Origin: SIG607 sp045646245 | GTDB taxonomy: Bacteria; Bacillota; Clostridia; Oscillospirales; Acutalibacteraceae | Reading direction: 5' to 3' | Length of the DNA stretch: 31,185 bases | Assembly: GCA_045646245.1 (NCBI GenBank) | Contig: JAZRKJ010000055.1 | Location: 1 to 31,185 of the forward strand | Shown: in pieces, positions 22,922-31,069 of the stretch | Layout of the letters: the number at the start of each line of letters is the position of its first letter | How positions within the stretch are numbered: the first letter of the stretch is position 1 | Notes under the pieces: model-generated | The model's database searches: none | Seen by the model: the letters and a program-made list of their open reading frames with translations, nothing else | Told to the model about the DNA's origin: nothing | Made by a program: the position numbers and the translations under genes

Positions 22922-24982
22922 ATGCCCATAAAAATGTTCACGCCTGAAATACTTGCTCCCGTGGGCAACCAAGAAATGCTTTTCGCCGCCGTAAGGGCGG
23001 GGGCAAACGCAGTTTATTTGGGCGCGAAAGACTTTAACGCAAGGCGAAACGCCGATAACTTCGGCAACGAAGAATTGAAAAACGCAATAGATTACTGTCA
23101 TATTCGCGGGGTAAAGGTTTACCTTACCCTTAATATTCTTATATCCGATACCGAAATGCAAAATGCGCTCAATCTGGCTAAAGACGCTTACAACGCCGGT
23201 ATCGACGGGGTTATTATAGCCGATTTGGGGTTGGCGAGATTACTTAAAAAAAACCTTCCCCTTCTGCCTCTTCACGCCTCTACCCAAATGACCGTTTATA
23301 GCAAAGATTCTCTTGCTCCATTAAAGGAAATGGGCTTTTGCCGCGTGGTAGCCGCAAGGGAAATGAGCAAAAACGAGCTTATCTTGCTTTGTGAGGAAGC
23401 CAAACGCCTTAATATGGAAATTGAAGTATTCGTTCACGGCGCTCTTTGTATGTGCCTTTCGGGGCAATGCCTGATGTCGGCGCTTTTAGGCGGACGAAGC
23501 GGCAACCGCGGACTTTGCGCCGGCCCTTGCAGACTTCCCTTTAAAGACCAAAACGGCAACGATTACGTGCTCAGCCTTAAGGATTTATCACTTTTGGAGC
23601 ATTTAAAAGAGCTTGCCGAAATGGGGGTTGCTTCCTTAAAAATCGAAGGCAGAATGAAACGGTACGAATACGTAGCCGCCGCCACCAATTCTTTCCGCAG
23701 TATGGCGGACAGCGGCGAGGTTGCGCCCGACGTAAAAAAATGTCTTGAAGAGGTTTTCAGCCGTTCGGGTTTTACCGACGGTTACTTTACCGAAAAAACG
23801 GGAAAGGATATGTTCGGCATACGCACCAAAGAAGAGGTAAGCGACGCCAAAAATTCCTATCCCTTCCTTCACGATTTAATTCGCCGTGAACGTCAAAGCG
23901 TTCCCGTTACCGTTACAGGGAAAATAAAGGAAAACGAGCCGTTAAGCCTTACCCTTTGCGACGGCGAAAATACCGTTACCGTTACGGGAGAAATTCCCGA
24001 AAAGGCGGTAAACCTGCCTCTTTCAAAGGAAGCTGCCGTTGCGCAGTTTAACAAGCTGGGTTCTACTCCATACTATTCCGAAAAAACCGAAATTGTTTTA
24101 GATGATAGTGTAACGGTACGCGCTTCTGCCCTTAACCGGCTTCGCAGAAGCGCAGTCGAGGAATTAGACCGTAAAAGGTGTGAAACAAAAAGAGAAAAGG
24201 CAGAATTACACTTTGATTTCAACGCCGTCTCCACTCCGAAAAAACAGGCTGATATCTGGATAAGAATAAATGATTTATCCCTTCTTCCCCAAAGTCTTAA
24301 AAATGTTTCAGCAGTGCTTTTACCAATCGAAAAAGACCACGACTTATCCCTTTTGAAGGAAGGCGTTACCCCTGTTTCAGAGCTTCCCCGAGCGGGACTT
24401 TACGGCGAAAGCCTTAAAGAACGCCTGAAAAAAGCAAAAGAAAACGGTTTTACAGGCGCATTTATTCAAAATCTTTGCCAATTAAACGCTGTAAAAGAAG
24501 CGGGGCTAACCCCTATTTTCGGCAATGCACTTAATATTTTTTCTTCTCATTCGATTAAAACCGCCAACAATATGGGTGCTGAAATTTTCACCCTTTCACC
24601 GGAGCTGACAAAAGACCAGATAAACAGGCTGTCTTACAACGGTAAAAGCATACTTTTGGCTTACGGCAGGCTCCCCCTTATGATAACCAAAAACTGCCCC
24701 GTTTCCTTTGAAGGCTGTAAGGGCTGTAAGGGCGACCGCTTCATCACCGACCGCAAAGGTATTTCCTTCCCCGTAAAGTGCCGCAGCGGATACAGCGAAA
24801 TTTTTGGAGACCGCCCCCTTTGGCTTGCCGACAGAACAGACGAATTTAACGTTGATTCACTTCTCCTGTACTTTACCCTTGAAGAAAAGGACGAAATAAA
24901 CAAGGTGACAGACGCCTACCGCAACGGTCAGAAGCCTCAAAGCAAATTTACGAGAGGAATGTATTACCGAGGTGTAGAATAA
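22922..24982 (+). CDS. U32 family peptidase-like protein (RlhA/YdcP type)
   Basis: U32 proteins were named for a collagenase, but several members are tRNA/rRNA hydroxylation factors. The long form with a C-terminal extension (DUF3656-like) includes RlhA, which hydroxylates a 23S rRNA cytidine. Seen here: PEILAPVGNQEMLFAAVRAGANAVYLG at the start, and the U32 signature EVFVHGALCMCLSGQCLMS...GNRGLCAGPCRLPF with its cysteines. A C-terminal region ends with a further Cys cluster (NCPVSFEGCKGCKG), perhaps for an Fe-S cluster. I start at the ATG at 22922, 8 bases after GGAGG (686 residues); an upstream ATG at 22892 has no site. Monocistronic, with a terminator right after the stop. Rho-like protease function is less likely than RNA modification, by family precedent. 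Confidence 0.9.
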   Translation: MPIKMFTPEILAPVGNQEMLFAAVRAGANAVYLGAKDFNARRNADNFGNEELKNAIDYCHIRGVKVYLTLNILISDTEMQNALNLAKDAYNAGIDGVIIADLGLARLLKKNLPLLPLHASTQMTVYSKDSLAPLKEMGFCRVVAAREMSKNELILLCEEAKRLNMEIEVFVHGALCMCLSGQCLMSALLGGRSGNRGLCAGPCRLPFKDQNGNDYVLSLKDLSLLEHLKELAEMGVASLKIEGRMKRYEYVAAATNSFRSMADSGEVAPDVKKCLEEVFSRSGFTDGYFTEKTGKDMFGIRTKEEVSDAKNSYPFLHDLIRRERQSVPVTVTGKIKENEPLSLTLCDGENTVTVTGEIPEKAVNLPLSKEAAVAQFNKLGSTPYYSEKTEIVLDDSVTVRASALNRLRRSAVEELDRKRCETKREKAELHFDFNAVSTPKKQADIWIRINDLSLLPQSLKNVSAVLLPIEKDHDLSLLKEGVTPVSELPRAGLYGESLKERLKKAKENGFTGAFIQNLCQLNAVKEAGLTPIFGNALNIFSSHSIKTANNMGAEIFTLSPELTKDQINRLSYNGKSILLAYGRLPLMITKNCPVSFEGCKGCKGDRFITDRKGISFPVKCRSGYSEIFGDRPLWLADRTDEFNVDSLLLYFTLEEKDEINKVTDAYRNGQKPQSKFTRGMYYRGVE

Positions 24983-24983
24983 C

Positions 24984-25017
24984 AAAAAGACTTGTTCAGC
25001 CGAACAAGTCTTTTTTT
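24984..25017. terminator. Bidirectional terminator between the U32 gene and the membrane-protein gene
   Basis: AAAAAGACTTGTTC - AGCC - GAACAAGTCTTTTT, a 14-bp stem with a T7 run on the plus strand and A-run on the other side. The convergent genes end at 24982 and 25019. Confidence 0.92.
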
Positions 25018-25018
25018 A

Positions 25019-25777
25019 CTATTCTTCATTTTTAAAGGCAAAGGGTTTTGCAAGGGAATACGCCGCGCCCACCGCAACCAGAGCGATCAGCGCCGCAACT
25101 ATTACTATTACCGCCGTATTCATAACCGAGCCAAGTCCGATTACAATATAGCAGCCGATTCGCAAAATAACCGCGGCTAAAAGCCAGATTTTTCTGTCTT
25201 CACAACGGAGAACGCGGTAGAAAATAACCGCAACGGCAACCTCCAAAACGAAAAGGCAAATCATTATAAGAAGGTCATAAAACATTGAAAGGGGTGTTGC
25301 ACCAAAGACTTGCGCCACGTTGCTTTCGAAAATACCCGATATTTTCGCTTCGGTATTTTTCATATACATACCGGCGATCACAGCGTTTACTACCGACGGA
25401 AGAGCGTAAGCAATAAGCATTAGCATTGAAGAAAAGCCAACGCCTGTCATAACGCCTATACCGTTGTCATTTTTCTTTTTAACTGCGGCTTTAAACAAGA
25501 TAAGGTAACCAAACGCAACGCAAACCGTTTCAAAAATAATGTTTATGCTTCCTCTGGTTATTGGGTTTTCCACGTTTTCAAAAGCCTTTGCAACAACCTC
25601 CAGATAGGTGGATATTACCGCAAAAATAAGACAGTAAAAAACAAAATAAACCGCAACTCCGCCAAAGAAATTTCCGGTTTTCCCCGCGAATTTAACCTTT
25701 GCAAAAACAATTGCGCAAACGGGCAATATAAGCGCCGCCAAAAATCTCAGAATATAAAGAATTAAAGTTGATGTCAC
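25019..25777 (-). CDS. Polytopic membrane protein of unknown function
   Basis: I do not recognise the family with confidence. The 252 residues contain about seven hydrophobic helices (near 5-25, 38-60, 80-100, 112-138, 165-190, 197-215 and 218-240) with short charged loops. Topology and the N-terminal pattern (ILRFLAALILPVCAIVFAKVKF) recall YhfC-type (DUF2324) proteins, but the EExxR-like motif expected of that group is not evident. It starts with GTG at 25777, 8 bases after GGAGG. It has its own TTGACA/TATGAT promoter whose -35 lies in the last codons of the upstream regulator gene. The end is the shared terminator at 24984-25017. Confidence 0.75.
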   Translation of the reverse strand: MTSTLILYILRFLAALILPVCAIVFAKVKFAGKTGNFFGGVAVYFVFYCLIFAVISTYLEVVAKAFENVENPITRGSINIIFETVCVAFGYLILFKAAVKKKNDNGIGVMTGVGFSSMLMLIAYALPSVVNAVIAGMYMKNTEAKISGIFESNVAQVFGATPLSMFYDLLIMICLFVLEVAVAVIFYRVLRCEDRKIWLLAAVILRIGCYIVIGLGSVMNTAVIVIVAALIALVAVGAAYSLAKPFAFKNEE

Positions 25778-25808
25778 TTTTTATACCTCCGTTAATTCAG
25801 ATAACTAT

Positions 25809-25837
25809 ATCATATCTCTAAAAAGGCTAAATGTCAA
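25809..25837 (-). promoter_or_regulatory. Promoter of the membrane-protein gene, embedded in the end of the regulator gene
   Basis: The minus strand reads TTGACA (25832-25837), exactly 17 bp to TATGAT (25809-25814). The -35 lies inside the last codons (I-D-I) of the PocR/AraC gene. Confidence 0.7.
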
Positions 25838-26720
25838 TTCTCCGTTGTTTTCTGAAGTTAAGAGGGGTCATACCGTAACTTCTTTTGAAGGTCACCGAAA
25901 AATAATCGGTATCGTAAAAACCGCAGGATAAGGAAATATCCCGTACGCTTCTATTGGTTTCGGTAAGAAGCCTGCAGGCTTCTTCAAGACGTTTACGCCT
26001 TATGATCGAGGCTATACCCTCTCCCGCATATTTAAGGAATAAATGCTGCATATAAGAAAGGCTTAAATGACACCTCTTTGCCACGCTTTCGGGGGAAATA
26101 TCTTCGGAAAAATGCTTTTCAATATGGTCTATAGCCTTTAAAACGTACCTCTGCTTTTCATCAGGGCGCCCCGCTTCCCCCTCTGATTTAATAAGCGGAC
26201 TTTGTAAAGCAACATTTTCAATAGTATCCGCCACTACGGATAAATAGCTGAAAAGCCTTTCTTCGGTTTCGGCGGTCACTTGCCTTAAAGAAGCTTCTCT
26301 TAAGTTACGGAATTGGTTCTTATCATAACCTGTTCTTTTGGAAAGTATTTCGGTCATTTTATCTTTAAGAGGAGCAATAAAGCCTGCAGCACTGACTGTT
26401 GCAATATGCACACCGTTTACAAAAACGGGTATTGTATATTCCGCAACACCGCAATAGCACACACTCCAGCCCGCTTTTCCGCGTCTTCTTATGCTTCTTC
26501 TTGTCGCGCGCTTTAAGGCTACACACCTTCTCCAAAGTCTTCCGTTTTTCTTTACCGCAAGACAGTAAGGGTTGTTGTGCCAATTTTTGTCTGAAAGATA
26601 TTCTCTTATATCCCCGAAGGGTCTTAATACTCCGTAAAAATCTTCAATTATTATCTGCCAATCAGTATCCTTTGTTAAGGTATCTAAATACCTTTTAAGC
26701 ATTTCAATATTACGTTTCAT
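25827..26720 (-). CDS. AraC-family regulator with PocR-type sensor domain
   Basis: A transcription factor likely to control the divergent oxidoreductase gene. Residues ~15-175 fit the PocR ligand-binding domain: NPYC (Cys53), RRC (Cys66), SVCYCGVAEYTIPVFVNG (Cys88, Cys90) and VSAAGFIAPLKD. In PocR-like domains such conserved Cys residues are thought to bind small hydrocarbon derivatives or metals. Residues ~205-297 are the AraC double helix-turn-helix (SPESVAKRCHLSLSYMQHLF; SVRDISLSCGFYDTDYFSVTFKRSYGMTPLNFR). I start at the ATG at 26720 after AGAGGTG (297 residues). The longer start at 26759 (MCFVTLKN...) has no ribosome binding site. The ligand is unknown. Confidence 0.9.
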   Translation of the reverse strand: MKRNIEMLKRYLDTLTKDTDWQIIIEDFYGVLRPFGDIREYLSDKNWHNNPYCLAVKKNGRLWRRCVALKRATRRSIRRRGKAGWSVCYCGVAEYTIPVFVNGVHIATVSAAGFIAPLKDKMTEILSKRTGYDKNQFRNLREASLRQVTAETEERLFSYLSVVADTIENVALQSPLIKSEGEAGRPDEKQRYVLKAIDHIEKHFSEDISPESVAKRCHLSLSYMQHLFLKYAGEGIASIIRRKRLEEACRLLTETNRSVRDISLSCGFYDTDYFSVTFKRSYGMTPLNFRKQRRIDI

Positions 26721-26787
26721 TTTACACCTCTGACAGTTTTTTAATGTTACAAAGCACAAATTTAAAGTTTTTATTTAATTTTACCCT

Positions 26788-26793
26788 TATAAT
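26788..26793 (+). promoter_or_regulatory. Candidate -10 of the FAD-oxidoreductase gene
   Basis: Perfect TATAAT with no recognisable -35 17-18 bp upstream, 62 bases before the ATG at 26855. A missing -35 fits dependence on the divergent AraC-type activator. Confidence 0.45.
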
Positions 26794-26854
26794 AGAAGAA
26801 AAGCAAGTCTTTTTACAAAATTACTTTAAAAATATGCTAAACGGAGGAAAGATT

Positions 26855-29542
26855 ATGCAAACCATTTGGATTGACGCCGCCGAATTTGAAAATAAGGGCG
26901 GATGGAAAAAGGAAAGCCAGTTTGTAAGAAGTGTTGGTGCTTCCTACCTTATCGGTATTAAAACCCCCGGTGTTCCCGTAGAGGATGCTACCACCACCTT
27001 TACGGTAAACGCAGAGGGCAACTACCGTTTCTTTGTACGCACCAAAAACTGGAAGTTCCCCGAAGCCCCCGGTCAGTTTACTCTTGCCGCAGACGGTAAA
27101 GAGCTTCCCAACACTTTAGGTAAAATGCCTACTCATAAGTGGTACTGGGAAATTGCAGGTGACGTTTATCTTACAAAGGGCGAACACACCCTTTCCGCCG
27201 TTGATAAAACAGGCTGGCTCGCACGTTTTGCAAGCGTAGTTATTACTAACGATTTTGATTTCACCCCCTCCCCCGAAACCGATCGTTTCTTAAAGCAGAG
27301 AGCAGAGATTAAGGGCATTTGCACAAAACCCGAAGAGCTTCATTTTGATTACGTTGTAGTTGGCGCAGGCCCTGCAGGTATGCCCGCCGCAGTTGAAGCC
27401 GCAAGAAACGGCCTTAAAACCGCTCTTATTTCCGGCAGACCCACTATCGGCGGTAATGCAAGTGACGAGGGCACCATTGGTCTTGACGGCGCCGCTTCCA
27501 GAAACAGAGGCGCATGGGAAGGCGGTATTGCAAACGAAATAAGAAACCTTCACAATACTAAAGGGCTTTCCTGGCAAAACGCTATGGAAACCATTTGCGA
27601 AGCGGAAGAAAACCTTACCGTATTTTGTAGCGAGCTTTGTATTGACGCCGAAAGCGAAAACGGTCATATAATTTCGGCTACCACCGTTAATACCGACACC
27701 TTAAAGAAAACCAAATTTTATGCTGATTTCTTCTGTGACTGCAGCGGTGACGGTTGGCTCGGTTACTATGCGGGCGCCGCTTACAGAGTAGGCAGAGAAG
27801 CTAAATGGGAATTCGGCGAAGCTTTTGCTCCCGATTCTCCCGACACCCTTTCTATGAGCGGATGCCTTTGCGACGATCAGGAAGGTATGCCTCATATGAG
27901 AATTTTCCGCTCCGAAAAAACCGATAAAAAGGTTCCCTTTACCGCTCCCGAATGGGCAATAAAGCTTCCCGAGGGCGACGCTCTCCACAGGGAGGCAACG
28001 GGACTCAGCGGCGCGGCTTGGTGGCTTGAAAACTCAAACGACCATGATGACCTTTGGGATGACGAATTCGCCCGTGACGAAATGGTACGCCTTGGGCTCG
28101 GTTACTTCCATTGGATTAAAAACTCCGCAAAATTAAAACCCGAATGGGCTGAGGTAATTGATTACTATGCATTAAATGGTATTGCTCTTCATAACTCTAA
28201 AAGAGAAAACCGCCGTATTATAGGCGACTATATCTTTAACCAGAACGACTGTGTTAAAGATAGAGTTTACCCCGACACTATTTCCTATTGCGGATGGAGT
28301 ATTGACGTTCACCACCCCAAGGGAATTTATTCCGGTGCAGAGGGCGCATTCCATTCCAATCAGACCATTCCCTGCTGTCCGCTTCCCTACCGTATTATTT
28401 ACTCAAAGAACATTGACAACTTATTTATGGCAGGTAGATGCTGTTCCGTTTCTCATATAGGTCTTGGCACCGTAAGAGTTGAATCTACCATTGCTACCTT
28501 AGGTCAGGCAACCGGCGCTGCCGCTTATCTTTGCAAAAAGTACGGTACCACCCCGAGAGGAATTTACGAAAGCCATATTAAAGAGCTTCAGCAGTTACTT
28601 GTTCGTCACGACCTTTCCATCCCCGGTGTAAAGAACGAGGACGAAAAGGATTTGGCAAGATCCGCTAAAGTTACCGCAAGCAGCGTATCAAATGACACTT
28701 ATTTATCCACTATTTCCGGTACAAGGGACGAATGGGAACCCCTTTATACCGAAATTTTCTCAGGACCTTACTGTGGCTTTGAAAACGTTGCTCCCGATTT
28801 CTTAAAAGCAGATCTTAAAAACGAAAACGCTGCCGACGTTACTCTTAAAGCAACCCTTTGGGATTATAATGACAGATTGGACATTAACGAAACCGCACGT
28901 GCTTTAGAGGAATTAGAGGTTACCGTTAAGGCAAACAGTGACGGCTACGTTACTCTCCCCTTTACCAAGAAGCCGGAGCAGCAGTTCTTTGCAGTTTCCT
29001 TTAAGGCTCAGGAGGGTGTTTATTGGAGAAAGCGCGTTTGGATGTACGCTTCAAGCGTTACCTACTATATGGAGGACGGCAAAATCGTTCAGCACGAAAA
29101 ACAGGGTATGGAGCTTCTTTTCAGTAACGAAAAAAATATTAAGCAGGACTGCTCCCCCGAAAAGGTTATTAACGGCGTTAACCGCCCAAGCCTTACCGAT
29201 ATTCATGGCTGGGTATCTGAAAACGGACTTCCTGCAAGTCTTACTCTTACTCTTAAGGAGCCCAAGGAAATAAGCGAAGTAAGGATTACCACTCAGGTTG
29301 ATTTATCCTACCCTGCTTACTGCTTTATGCAGAAAACAATTTCCATAGGCACTGCCGAAGACGTAACCGTTTCAGTACTTAAAGACGGCACCTGGAGTGA
29401 AGTTGCTCATATTAAGGATAACTGCTATAAGCAAATGGTGGCAAAATTCGAAAAAACCTATGCCGAAGCAGTTAAGGTAACCGTAAACAAGAGTATCGGC
29501 ACCTCTGCCGCATATATTACCGAAGTAAGAATTTACGAATAA
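26855..29542 (+). CDS. FAD-dependent oxidoreductase with flanking carbohydrate-binding-like domains
   Basis: A large (895-residue) protein. Residues ~1-135 are a beta-sandwich-like module of the type attached to sugar-active proteins (WIDAAEFENKGGW, GNYRFFVRTKNW). Residues ~164-610 are an FAD_oxidored (PF12831-like) domain with dinucleotide motif VVVGAGPAGMPAAVEAARNG (164-183), a substrate-linked SDEGTIGLDGAASRNRG stretch and the late NLFMAGRCCSVSHIGLGTVRVEST motif. Residues ~800-895 resemble an F5/8-type-C discoidin fold (PASLTLTLKEPKEISEVRI). No signal peptide is seen. GGAGG sits 7 bases before the chosen ATG; a longer ORF starting at 26744 lacks a site. Divergent from the PocR/AraC gene. 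Family members are often annotated in polysaccharide-use loci, but the substrate is unknown. Confidence 0.88.
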   Translation: MQTIWIDAAEFENKGGWKKESQFVRSVGASYLIGIKTPGVPVEDATTTFTVNAEGNYRFFVRTKNWKFPEAPGQFTLAADGKELPNTLGKMPTHKWYWEIAGDVYLTKGEHTLSAVDKTGWLARFASVVITNDFDFTPSPETDRFLKQRAEIKGICTKPEELHFDYVVVGAGPAGMPAAVEAARNGLKTALISGRPTIGGNASDEGTIGLDGAASRNRGAWEGGIANEIRNLHNTKGLSWQNAMETICEAEENLTVFCSELCIDAESENGHIISATTVNTDTLKKTKFYADFFCDCSGDGWLGYYAGAAYRVGREAKWEFGEAFAPDSPDTLSMSGCLCDDQEGMPHMRIFRSEKTDKKVPFTAPEWAIKLPEGDALHREATGLSGAAWWLENSNDHDDLWDDEFARDEMVRLGLGYFHWIKNSAKLKPEWAEVIDYYALNGIALHNSKRENRRIIGDYIFNQNDCVKDRVYPDTISYCGWSIDVHHPKGIYSGAEGAFHSNQTIPCCPLPYRIIYSKNIDNLFMAGRCCSVSHIGLGTVRVESTIATLGQATGAAAYLCKKYGTTPRGIYESHIKELQQLLVRHDLSIPGVKNEDEKDLARSAKVTASSVSNDTYLSTISGTRDEWEPLYTEIFSGPYCGFENVAPDFLKADLKNENAADVTLKATLWDYNDRLDINETARALEELEVTVKANSDGYVTLPFTKKPEQQFFAVSFKAQEGVYWRKRVWMYASSVTYYMEDGKIVQHEKQGMELLFSNEKNIKQDCSPEKVINGVNRPSLTDIHGWVSENGLPASLTLTLKEPKEISEVRITTQVDLSYPAYCFMQKTISIGTAEDVTVSVLKDGTWSEVAHIKDNCYKQMVAKFEKTYAEAVKVTVNKSIGTSAAYITEVRIYE

Positions 29543-29547
29543 TTTAT

Positions 29548-29585
29548 TCAAGCCTTCCGAATTTAGGAAGGCTTGATACTTTTTT
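29548..29585 (+). terminator. Intrinsic terminator of the FAD-oxidoreductase gene
   Basis: TCAAGCCTTCC - GAATTTA - GGAAGGCTTGA, an 11-bp stem, then TAC and T6. Confidence 0.9.
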
Positions 29586-29586
29586 C

Positions 29587-29615
29587 TTGACAAATCCGAT
29601 TTGTCCTTGTATAAT
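29587..29615 (+). promoter_or_regulatory. Perfect consensus promoter of rpsF-ssb-rpsR with embedded palindrome
   Basis: TTGACA (29587-29592), 17-bp spacer, TATAAT (29610-29615). A perfect inverted repeat GACAAATC-C-GATTTGTC (29589-29605) covers the -35 and spacer, where a bound repressor would block RNA polymerase. Transcription should start near 29622. Confidence 0.88.
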
Positions 29616-29621
29616 AGATAG

Positions 29622-29694
29622 GCTATTGGTGGTATTATGCCAAAAAATAGCTCCTTGCCGATCTGCGGATCGGACAAATGTCCATAAGGAGGTG
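29622..29694 (+). promoter_or_regulatory. Structured rpsF leader that can sequester the ribosome binding site
   Basis: GCTATT/AATAGC (29622-29627/29646-29651) forms a first hairpin. CTCCTT (29651-29656) can pair with AAGGAG (29686-29691) of the rpsF Shine-Dalgarno, enclosing CCGATC-TGCG-GATCGG (29658-29673) and a GGACA/TGTCC pair. Leaders of rpsF in many bacteria bind the S6:S18 complex for autoregulation. The layout and CCG-containing stem fit that, without a covariance test. Confidence 0.6.
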
Positions 29695-29701
29695 CAACAC
29701 G

Positions 29702-29983
29702 ATGATTAACAAGTATGAGGCTGCTATGGTTTTCTCCGTAGCAAACGGTGATGAAGCTACTAAGGCTTTAGTAGAAAAGTTCAACACCTTGATAGCTGAC
29801 AACGGTACCATCGAAAACGTTGACGATTGGGGTAAGCGTAAACTCGCTTATCTTATTGAAGACGAAACCGAAGGTTACTACGTTTTCACTACCTTCACAG
29901 CAGGCCCTGAATTCCCTGCTGAATTAGAGCGTGTAGCCGGTATTACCGACGGCGTTCTTCGTGCAATGGTTATTAAGAAGTAA
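29702..29983 (+). CDS. rpsF: 30S ribosomal protein S6
   Basis: S6 binds 16S rRNA with S18 in the platform of the small subunit. The 93 residues match the family (KYEAAMVFSV, IENVDDWGKRKLAYLIEDETEGYYVFTTF, RVAGITDGVLRAMVIKK). I chose the ATG at 29702, 7 bases after GGAGGTG; an upstream in-frame start at 29678 lies within the leader. First gene of rpsF-ssb-rpsR, a standard bacterial operon. Confidence 0.97.
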   Translation: MINKYEAAMVFSVANGDEATKALVEKFNTLIADNGTIENVDDWGKRKLAYLIEDETEGYYVFTTFTAGPEFPAELERVAGITDGVLRAMVIKK

Positions 29984-30004
29984 TTTAAGAGAGGATGCGT
30001 TTAA

Positions 30005-30436
30005 ATGTTTAACCTTGTTGTTCTTACAGGTCGTCTTACTGCCGACCCTGAACTTAAAACCACACCCAGCGGTGTGTCTGTAACCACCTTCTCTATCGCG
30101 GTTTCCCGTCGCTATAAGGCAGGAGAAGAAACTCAGGCAGATTTTATTAATATCGTTGCCTGGAGACAGACCGCAGAATTTATTACTAAATACTTTAAAA
30201 AGGGCAGTATGATTGGTATCGAGGGTTCTATTCAGACCCGTCGTTACGTAGATAAGGAAGGCAAAAACCGCACTGTTTTTGAAGTTATCGCAAACAATGC
30301 GCAGTTTGTTGAAAGCAAACGTGATTCTGCCCCCGGCATTGACACTCCGGTTGATGCTCCGGCTTCCTTCAGCAACGCTTCCGTAAATGAATTTACAAGC
30401 GTTCCCGGCGAATCTGACGAAGATTTACCGTTCTAA
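30005..30436 (+). CDS. ssb: Single-stranded DNA-binding protein
   Basis: SSB coats single-stranded DNA in replication and repair. The OB-fold is visible (VVLTGRLTADPELKTTPSG, FSIAVSRRYK, FINIVAWRQTAEFITKYFKKGSMIGIEGSIQTRRY), followed by a short linker and the acidic tip DEDLPF that binds partner proteins. The 143-residue length is typical. GAGAGGATG precedes the ATG by a few bases. Located between rpsF and rpsR as usual. Confidence 0.97.
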   Translation: MFNLVVLTGRLTADPELKTTPSGVSVTTFSIAVSRRYKAGEETQADFINIVAWRQTAEFITKYFKKGSMIGIEGSIQTRRYVDKEGKNRTVFEVIANNAQFVESKRDSAPGIDTPVDAPASFSNASVNEFTSVPGESDEDLPF

Positions 30437-30487
30437 TTCACACGCAACCTATTGGTTGCCCTACTAAAAATTCAGGAGGTCTTTATA

Positions 30488-30727
30488 ATGGAAAAGATGG
30501 AAAGACCTGCACATAGAAAAGCTCGTAAAAAGATTTGTCATTTCTGTGCAGACCGCGTAGAAGAAATCGATTACAAGGACATTGCTCGTCTTCGTAAGTT
30601 CATTTCCGAACGCGCTAAAATTCTTCCCCGCCGTGCAACCGGTACCTGTGCTGCTCATCAGCGCAAGCTTACCATCGCAATTAAGCGTGCACGTCAGGTA
30701 GCTATTCTTCCTTACGTTAACGACTAA
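30488..30727 (+). CDS. rpsR: 30S ribosomal protein S18
   Basis: S18 partners S6 on 16S rRNA. The 79 residues have the family core KKICHFCADRVEEIDYKDIARLRKFISERAKILPRRATGTCAAHQRKL. The Cys of CHFC and GTC are zinc-type ligands retained in many clostridial copies (C+ form), suggesting zinc binding. Start is the ATG at 30488, 8 bases after GGAGG; a GTG at 30452 lacks a site. Last gene of the operon. Confidence 0.96.
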   Translation: MEKMERPAHRKARKKICHFCADRVEEIDYKDIARLRKFISERAKILPRRATGTCAAHQRKLTIAIKRARQVAILPYVND

Positions 30728-30748
30728 GAAGAAATATGTTATAAGTCA

Positions 30749-30782
30749 AAAAACACTCTGTTTAAAAGCAGAGTGTTTTTTT
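30749..30782 (+). terminator. Intrinsic terminator of rpsF-ssb-rpsR
   Basis: AAAACACTCTG - TTTAAAAG - CAGAGTGTTTT followed by a T-run; the A-run on the left also makes it usable on the minus strand. Confidence 0.92.
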
Positions 30783-30812
30783 GCGGTAAAAATCGGTCTC
30801 ACAGATATCCGT

Positions 30813-30997
30813 TTATTTTAATTTTACGTCGTAGGTAAGGGTTCCCTTTGCAGTATAAAGACCGGCAAGAATGTCAATGGCTCCATAAACGCTTTTATCA
30901 CACAATCCACCGAGAAGAACTCTGGGAATATGAGGAAGCTCACCAAGAACACAGGGATTACCGAAATGTATAAGCGCAGAAACTCTGTCGGTAAACG
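30813..30997 (-). pseudogene. Truncated C-terminal fragment of a GH3-type glycosidase
   Basis: On the minus strand the frame reads VSALIHFGNPCVLGELPHIP then AIDILAGLYTAKGTLTYDVKLK and a TAA at 30813. The pattern (FGNP near the last domain, then a stretch ending in aliphatic-Gly and A-x-G-T-L) matches the end of GH3 beta-N-acetylhexosaminidase-like proteins, where the usual form is ...FGSPY..., ...ALFGK...GKLPV. The frame upstream enters the REP repeat cluster, with no start codon of its own before foreign sequence. It is therefore a remnant cut off at about 30997, likely by insertion of the REP/transposase unit. The homology is by eye and moderate. Confidence 0.55.
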
Positions 30998-31069
30998 AAC
31001 GCACAGGGGACGGTTCTGGAACGCACAGGGGAAACGCACAGAAACGCACAGGGGACGGTTCTGTGTGTT
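30998..31069. repeat. REP-type palindromic repeat cluster
   Basis: Two full copies of a 21-bp unit starting AACGCACAGGGG and ending ACGGTTCTG (30998-31018, 31043-31063), with two truncated copies between (31020-31031, 31033-31041). The last unit continues into TGTGTT, so AACGCACAG (31043-31051) and CTGTGTGTT (31061-31069) form a 9-bp hairpin (one G-T pair). Such repeats are typically mobilised by RAYT/IS200-like transposases, and one lies directly next to the cluster. Confidence 0.8.

Noticed and set aside
25019..25777. Assigning the membrane protein to the YhfC intramembrane protease family
   Set aside because: Topology is similar, but I cannot see the expected Glu/Arg and His motifs, so I left it unassigned.
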